Part shown: in pieces, positions 4,473 to 6,671 of the stretch
Position numbering within the stretch: the first letter of the stretch is position 1
Layout of the letters: every line of letters begins with the position of its first letter
Translations under genes and position numbers: made by a program
Origin: Deinococcus sp.
GTDB taxonomy: Bacteria > Deinococcota > Deinococci > Deinococcales > Deinococcaceae
Assembly (NCBI RefSeq): GCF_025362455.1
Contig: NZ_JANYGJ010000018.1
Coordinates: forward strand, 1-6,671
Reading direction: 5' to 3'
DNA length: 6,671 nt
The notes under the pieces: model-generated
Database searches by the model: none
Told to the model about the DNA's origin: nothing
The model's input: the letters and a program-made list of their open reading frames with translations, nothing else

Positions 4473-6329
4473 TCAGCGCCAGCGCTCCGGCAGATCGTAG
4501 ACGTGCCAGAGCGCCTGCACGCGCCGGACCACTTCGGGCGTCATGGTGATCTTGGGCGGCCAGGGGCGCACGAAGCCCTCTTCAGGCAGCTTGGGCGTAC
4601 CGTCCCAGGTCAGTAGACCATTCTGAACGTGTACATCGCGCTCCGGGTCGATGTTGCCGAGGATGGTCCACCACACGTCACTGCTGTCGTGTACGTCGGT
4701 CTGGGCGTCCACGATCAGCAGGTGGCGCACGCCCGCCGCCGCCGGATGGGCCGCAAAGGCCGCCGCCAGCTCGCTGCCCTGATGGGGCCGGGTCTTGTCG
4801 AGCGAGACATGCCAGTAGCCCTCCGGGGTCTGCACCTGGTTATGCACCCCTTCAAAAGTCGGCAGCTCAGTGGTGGGACGGGGAACGAACACGCTCTCCC
4901 TTGCCGCTTCATCAGACTGGCCAGCACGGGAACTCAGATCGGAGCCCAACTCTTCGGGCAGCTTGCGGGTGGCGTCCACGATCAGTTTGCCGCCGAAGCT
5001 CCAGCCCCGGCTGGAATGGTCGAGGGCGTCGGTGGGGCCGCGTGTCACCAGACTGTCGCGGCCCGGCACGGCGTTCAGGGCCATGCGCTGCCAGACGGCC
5101 TCCATGTCGTTAACGGTTAAATCGTCATCGACCACGACAATCACTTTGGCGAACATCATCTGACCCAGACCGAACAGGCCGTTGGCGACCTTGTACGCCT
5201 GACCGGGATAGGTCTTCTTGATGGCGACGACGACCAGGTTGTGCGCCACGCCCGCCGGGGGCATGTGGTAATCGGTGATTTCCGGCAGCAACAGTTGGGC
5301 GGCAGGCAAAAACAGGCGCTCGCTGGCTTCGATCAGGTAGGCGTCCTCCATCGGCGGGCGGCCCACGATGGTCGCCGGATACACCGCGCCGCGCCGCATG
5401 GTGATGGCCGTGACGTGAAATTTCGGATACAGGTCCGGCAGCGTATAGAAGCCGGTGTGGTCGCCGAACGGCCCCTCCATCACCCAGTCCTCGGTGGGGT
5501 CCACGTAGCCTTCGAGCACGAACTCGGCGTTGGCGGGCACGTCCAGATCGACGGTGACGCCCTTGGTGACCGGATACCGCTGACCGCGCAGGTAGCCCGC
5601 CAGGGCGAACTCATCTAAGCCAGGCAGCGGCGGCAGGGGCGCGGTGGCGGCGTAGATCAGCGCCGGGTCGCCGCCCAGGGCGACGGCGACTTCCAGGCGC
5701 TGGCCGAGCTTCTTGGCTTTCTCCAGATGCCTGGTGCCGGTCTTGTGGCGCTGCCAGTGCATGCCGGTGACGTTCTTGCCCATCACCTGCATCCGGTACA
5801 TGCCCATATTGCGCTCGCCGGTTTCAGGGTCTTTGGTGATGACCAGCGGCAGCGTCACATACGGCCCACCGTCCAGCGGCCAGCATTTCAGGACGGGCAG
5901 CTTGTCCAGGTCCACCTCATCGCCGCGCCAGACGACTTCCTGAACTGGCCCGGTTTTGACCCGGCGCGGAATCAGGTGGGCCGCGTCGCGCAGCTTGGGG
6001 AGGTTGGAGAGCATGCCTTTCACACCGCCCTGGCCTTTGAGGTCAATCAGGGCACGGACCCGCCGGGCCAGCTCGTCTAGGTCGGGGACGCCCAGCGCCA
6101 GGGCGGTGCGCTCGCGGGTGCCCATCAGGCCGATCACCAGCGGAAAGGGGCTGACGCTGCCGTCGTCCTGCACGACCTGTTCAAATAAGACGGCGGGGCC
6201 GCCCTGCTTGACGATGCGGTCGGCGATTTCGGTGATTTCGAGGTCGCGGCGCACCGGCACGCTGACCCGCAGGAGTTCGCCGCGTGCTTCGAGAAGCGCC
6301 ATAAAGGACCGCAGATCGGGGAAGGCCAT
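4473..6329 (-). CDS. ubiD: UbiD-family prenylated-FMN decarboxylase, probably menaquinone biosynthesis
   Basis: The product (618 aa) belongs to the UbiD decarboxylases, which use prenylated FMN (made by UbiX, not in this window) plus Mn and K ions to remove aromatic carboxyl groups. Visible active-site elements are Arg173-Asn174 in ERNMGMYRMQ, His191 in GMHWQRH, Glu273 in FVLEGYVDP, and Glu285 and Asp290 in MEGPFGDHTGFY. These fit the family's metal ligands (Asn, His, Glu) and catalytic Arg-Glu-Asp/Glu network. The N-terminal part (1-125) and the C-terminal domain with GRDSLVTRGPTDALDHSS (423-440) are also typical. At 618 aa it is clearly longer than E. coli UbiD (about 500 aa) and resembles the long class found in bacteria that make menaquinone through futalosine; that role is inferred, since no menaquinone gene lies nearby. 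The ATG at 6329 has a TACACT box 6 nt upstream and no Shine-Dalgarno. The gene ends 22 bp from the IS right end without an obvious terminator. Confidence 0.93.
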   Translation of the reverse strand: MAFPDLRSFMALLEARGELLRVSVPVRRDLEITEIADRIVKQGGPAVLFEQVVQDDGSVSPFPLVIGLMGTRERTALALGVPDLDELARRVRALIDLKGQGGVKGMLSNLPKLRDAAHLIPRRVKTGPVQEVVWRGDEVDLDKLPVLKCWPLDGGPYVTLPLVITKDPETGERNMGMYRMQVMGKNVTGMHWQRHKTGTRHLEKAKKLGQRLEVAVALGGDPALIYAATAPLPPLPGLDEFALAGYLRGQRYPVTKGVTVDLDVPANAEFVLEGYVDPTEDWVMEGPFGDHTGFYTLPDLYPKFHVTAITMRRGAVYPATIVGRPPMEDAYLIEASERLFLPAAQLLLPEITDYHMPPAGVAHNLVVVAIKKTYPGQAYKVANGLFGLGQMMFAKVIVVVDDDLTVNDMEAVWQRMALNAVPGRDSLVTRGPTDALDHSSRGWSFGGKLIVDATRKLPEELGSDLSSRAGQSDEAARESVFVPRPTTELPTFEGVHNQVQTPEGYWHVSLDKTRPHQGSELAAAFAAHPAAAGVRHLLIVDAQTDVHDSSDVWWTILGNIDPERDVHVQNGLLTWDGTPKLPEEGFVRPWPPKITMTPEVVRRVQALWHVYDLPERWR

Positions 6330-6335
6330 GCAGGC

Positions 6336-6341
6336 AGTGTA
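6336..6341 (-). promoter_or_regulatory. -10 box for leaderless ubiD transcript
   Basis: TACACT on the minus strand is followed by GCCTGC and the ATG at 6329. There is no Shine-Dalgarno in front of the ATG. A possible -35 (AGGACA) would be 20 bp away, which is not optimal. Confidence 0.45.
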
Positions 6342-6436
6342 CGGAAGCCTGGCTGGGTGTTTGTCCTGACCTTTAGAGACGCGTCAGCGACCAGTCAGCC
6401 GGGCGACCCACTTACATTCCTTGAGTGCTGTTGTGT

Positions 6437-6442
6437 TAGATT
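6437..6442 (+). promoter_or_regulatory. -10 box for the right-edge gene
   Basis: TAGATT (or TTAGAT one base earlier) lies 5-6 nt before the ATG at 6448, again with no Shine-Dalgarno. TTACAT at 6412-6417, 18 bp before TTAGAT, is a weak -35 candidate. The 118-bp gap 6330-6447 holds this promoter and the divergent ubiD promoter. Confidence 0.45.
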
Positions 6443-6447
6443 TAGCC

Positions 6448-6671
6448 ATGACGAATCCTTACGTAGAACTGTTCGAGGGACTGCGGGCCGAGTACGGTGA
6501 GCAGCTCAAGGCCATGCCGCTGCCCGACGGCCTGCCGGAGCACCTGCGCGACCTGATGGCACGCGGGGACGACGAGGCCATTCTGTTTATGCTCAAACTG
6601 GCCTGGCAGCTCGGCGCCCAGGTCGGCTACGGCGCCGGTCAGCAGCAGAATGGAGCGGCGCAGCCGAAGAA
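6448..6671 (+). CDS. Hypothetical protein, N-terminal 74 residues (runs off right edge)
   Basis: The frame opens at ATG 6448 and has no stop before the window ends. The translation starts MTNPYVELFEGLRAEYGE and continues through PLPDGLPEHLRDLMARGDDEA, ILFMLKLAWQLGAQVGYGAG, then a Gln/Ala-rich basic segment. I do not recognise the family. It looks like a small, soluble, mainly helical protein with an amphipathic or moderately hydrophobic helix (ILFMLKLAWQLGAQVG) too polar to be a clear membrane span. The change to a QQQNGAAQPKK tail suggests that the C-terminus may be near. It is divergent from ubiD. The start is supported by a TANNNT box directly upstream. Confidence 0.75.
   Translation, partial: MTNPYVELFEGLRAEYGEQLKAMPLPDGLPEHLRDLMARGDDEAILFMLKLAWQLGAQVGYGAGQQQNGAAQPK

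Noticed and set aside
4629..5120. Plus-strand 163-codon open frame
   Set aside because: It is antisense to conserved UbiD coding sequence; GC-rich DNA commonly leaves such frames open.

Overview
The window reads as part of a high-GC Deinococcus-type chromosome. Three things suggest this: a membrane protein, an HtrA-like protease and a long UbiD decarboxylase with the expected character; a repeated promoter style in which a TANNNT box lies 5-7 nt before the start codon with no Shine-Dalgarno (leaderless mRNAs are common in Deinococcus); and short interspersed repeats. The genus is an inference from sequence character, not from a database match.

Left part (1-1423, all minus strand): the N-terminal 188 residues of a DoxX-like integral membrane protein, running off the left edge; an intact tRNA-Lys(CTT) with encoded CCA and a near-consensus promoter; and 5-formyltetrahydrofolate cyclo-ligase, whose N-terminus is extended by a 4 x 15-bp tandem repeat. 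The -35 box of the tRNA promoter overlaps the stop codon of the cyclo-ligase gene.

Middle (1424-2964): a 127-bp MITE-like repeat (copy A) made of a strong GC-rich hairpin and an AT-rich hairpin. It is followed by a small 73-residue plus-strand ORF that converges, with a 2-bp gap, on a minus-strand secreted trypsin-like protease with one PDZ domain.

Accessory island (2965-4450): about 300 bp of gene-free DNA with 12-bp and 15-bp tandem repeats, then an insertion-sequence remnant with about 20-bp terminal inverted repeats. Its ISKra4-like transposase is broken in several ways: a -1 frame change after an A9 run, a second copy (B) of the short repeat inserted in reverse orientation, apparent loss of the segment between the central and C-terminal catalytic regions, and altered catalytic-site residues. 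Copies A and B match over 65 bp except that the 3-nt loop of the hairpin is inverted.

Right part (4473-6671): a minus-strand 618-residue UbiD-family decarboxylase, probably for menaquinone synthesis, divergent from the first 74 codons of an unrecognised small protein running off the right edge.

The housekeeping genes (folate one-carbon metabolism, tRNA-Lys, quinone decarboxylation, envelope protease) do not form one pathway. The most unusual content is the nested mobile-element decay and the short repeat family. I see no new defence or biosynthetic system.
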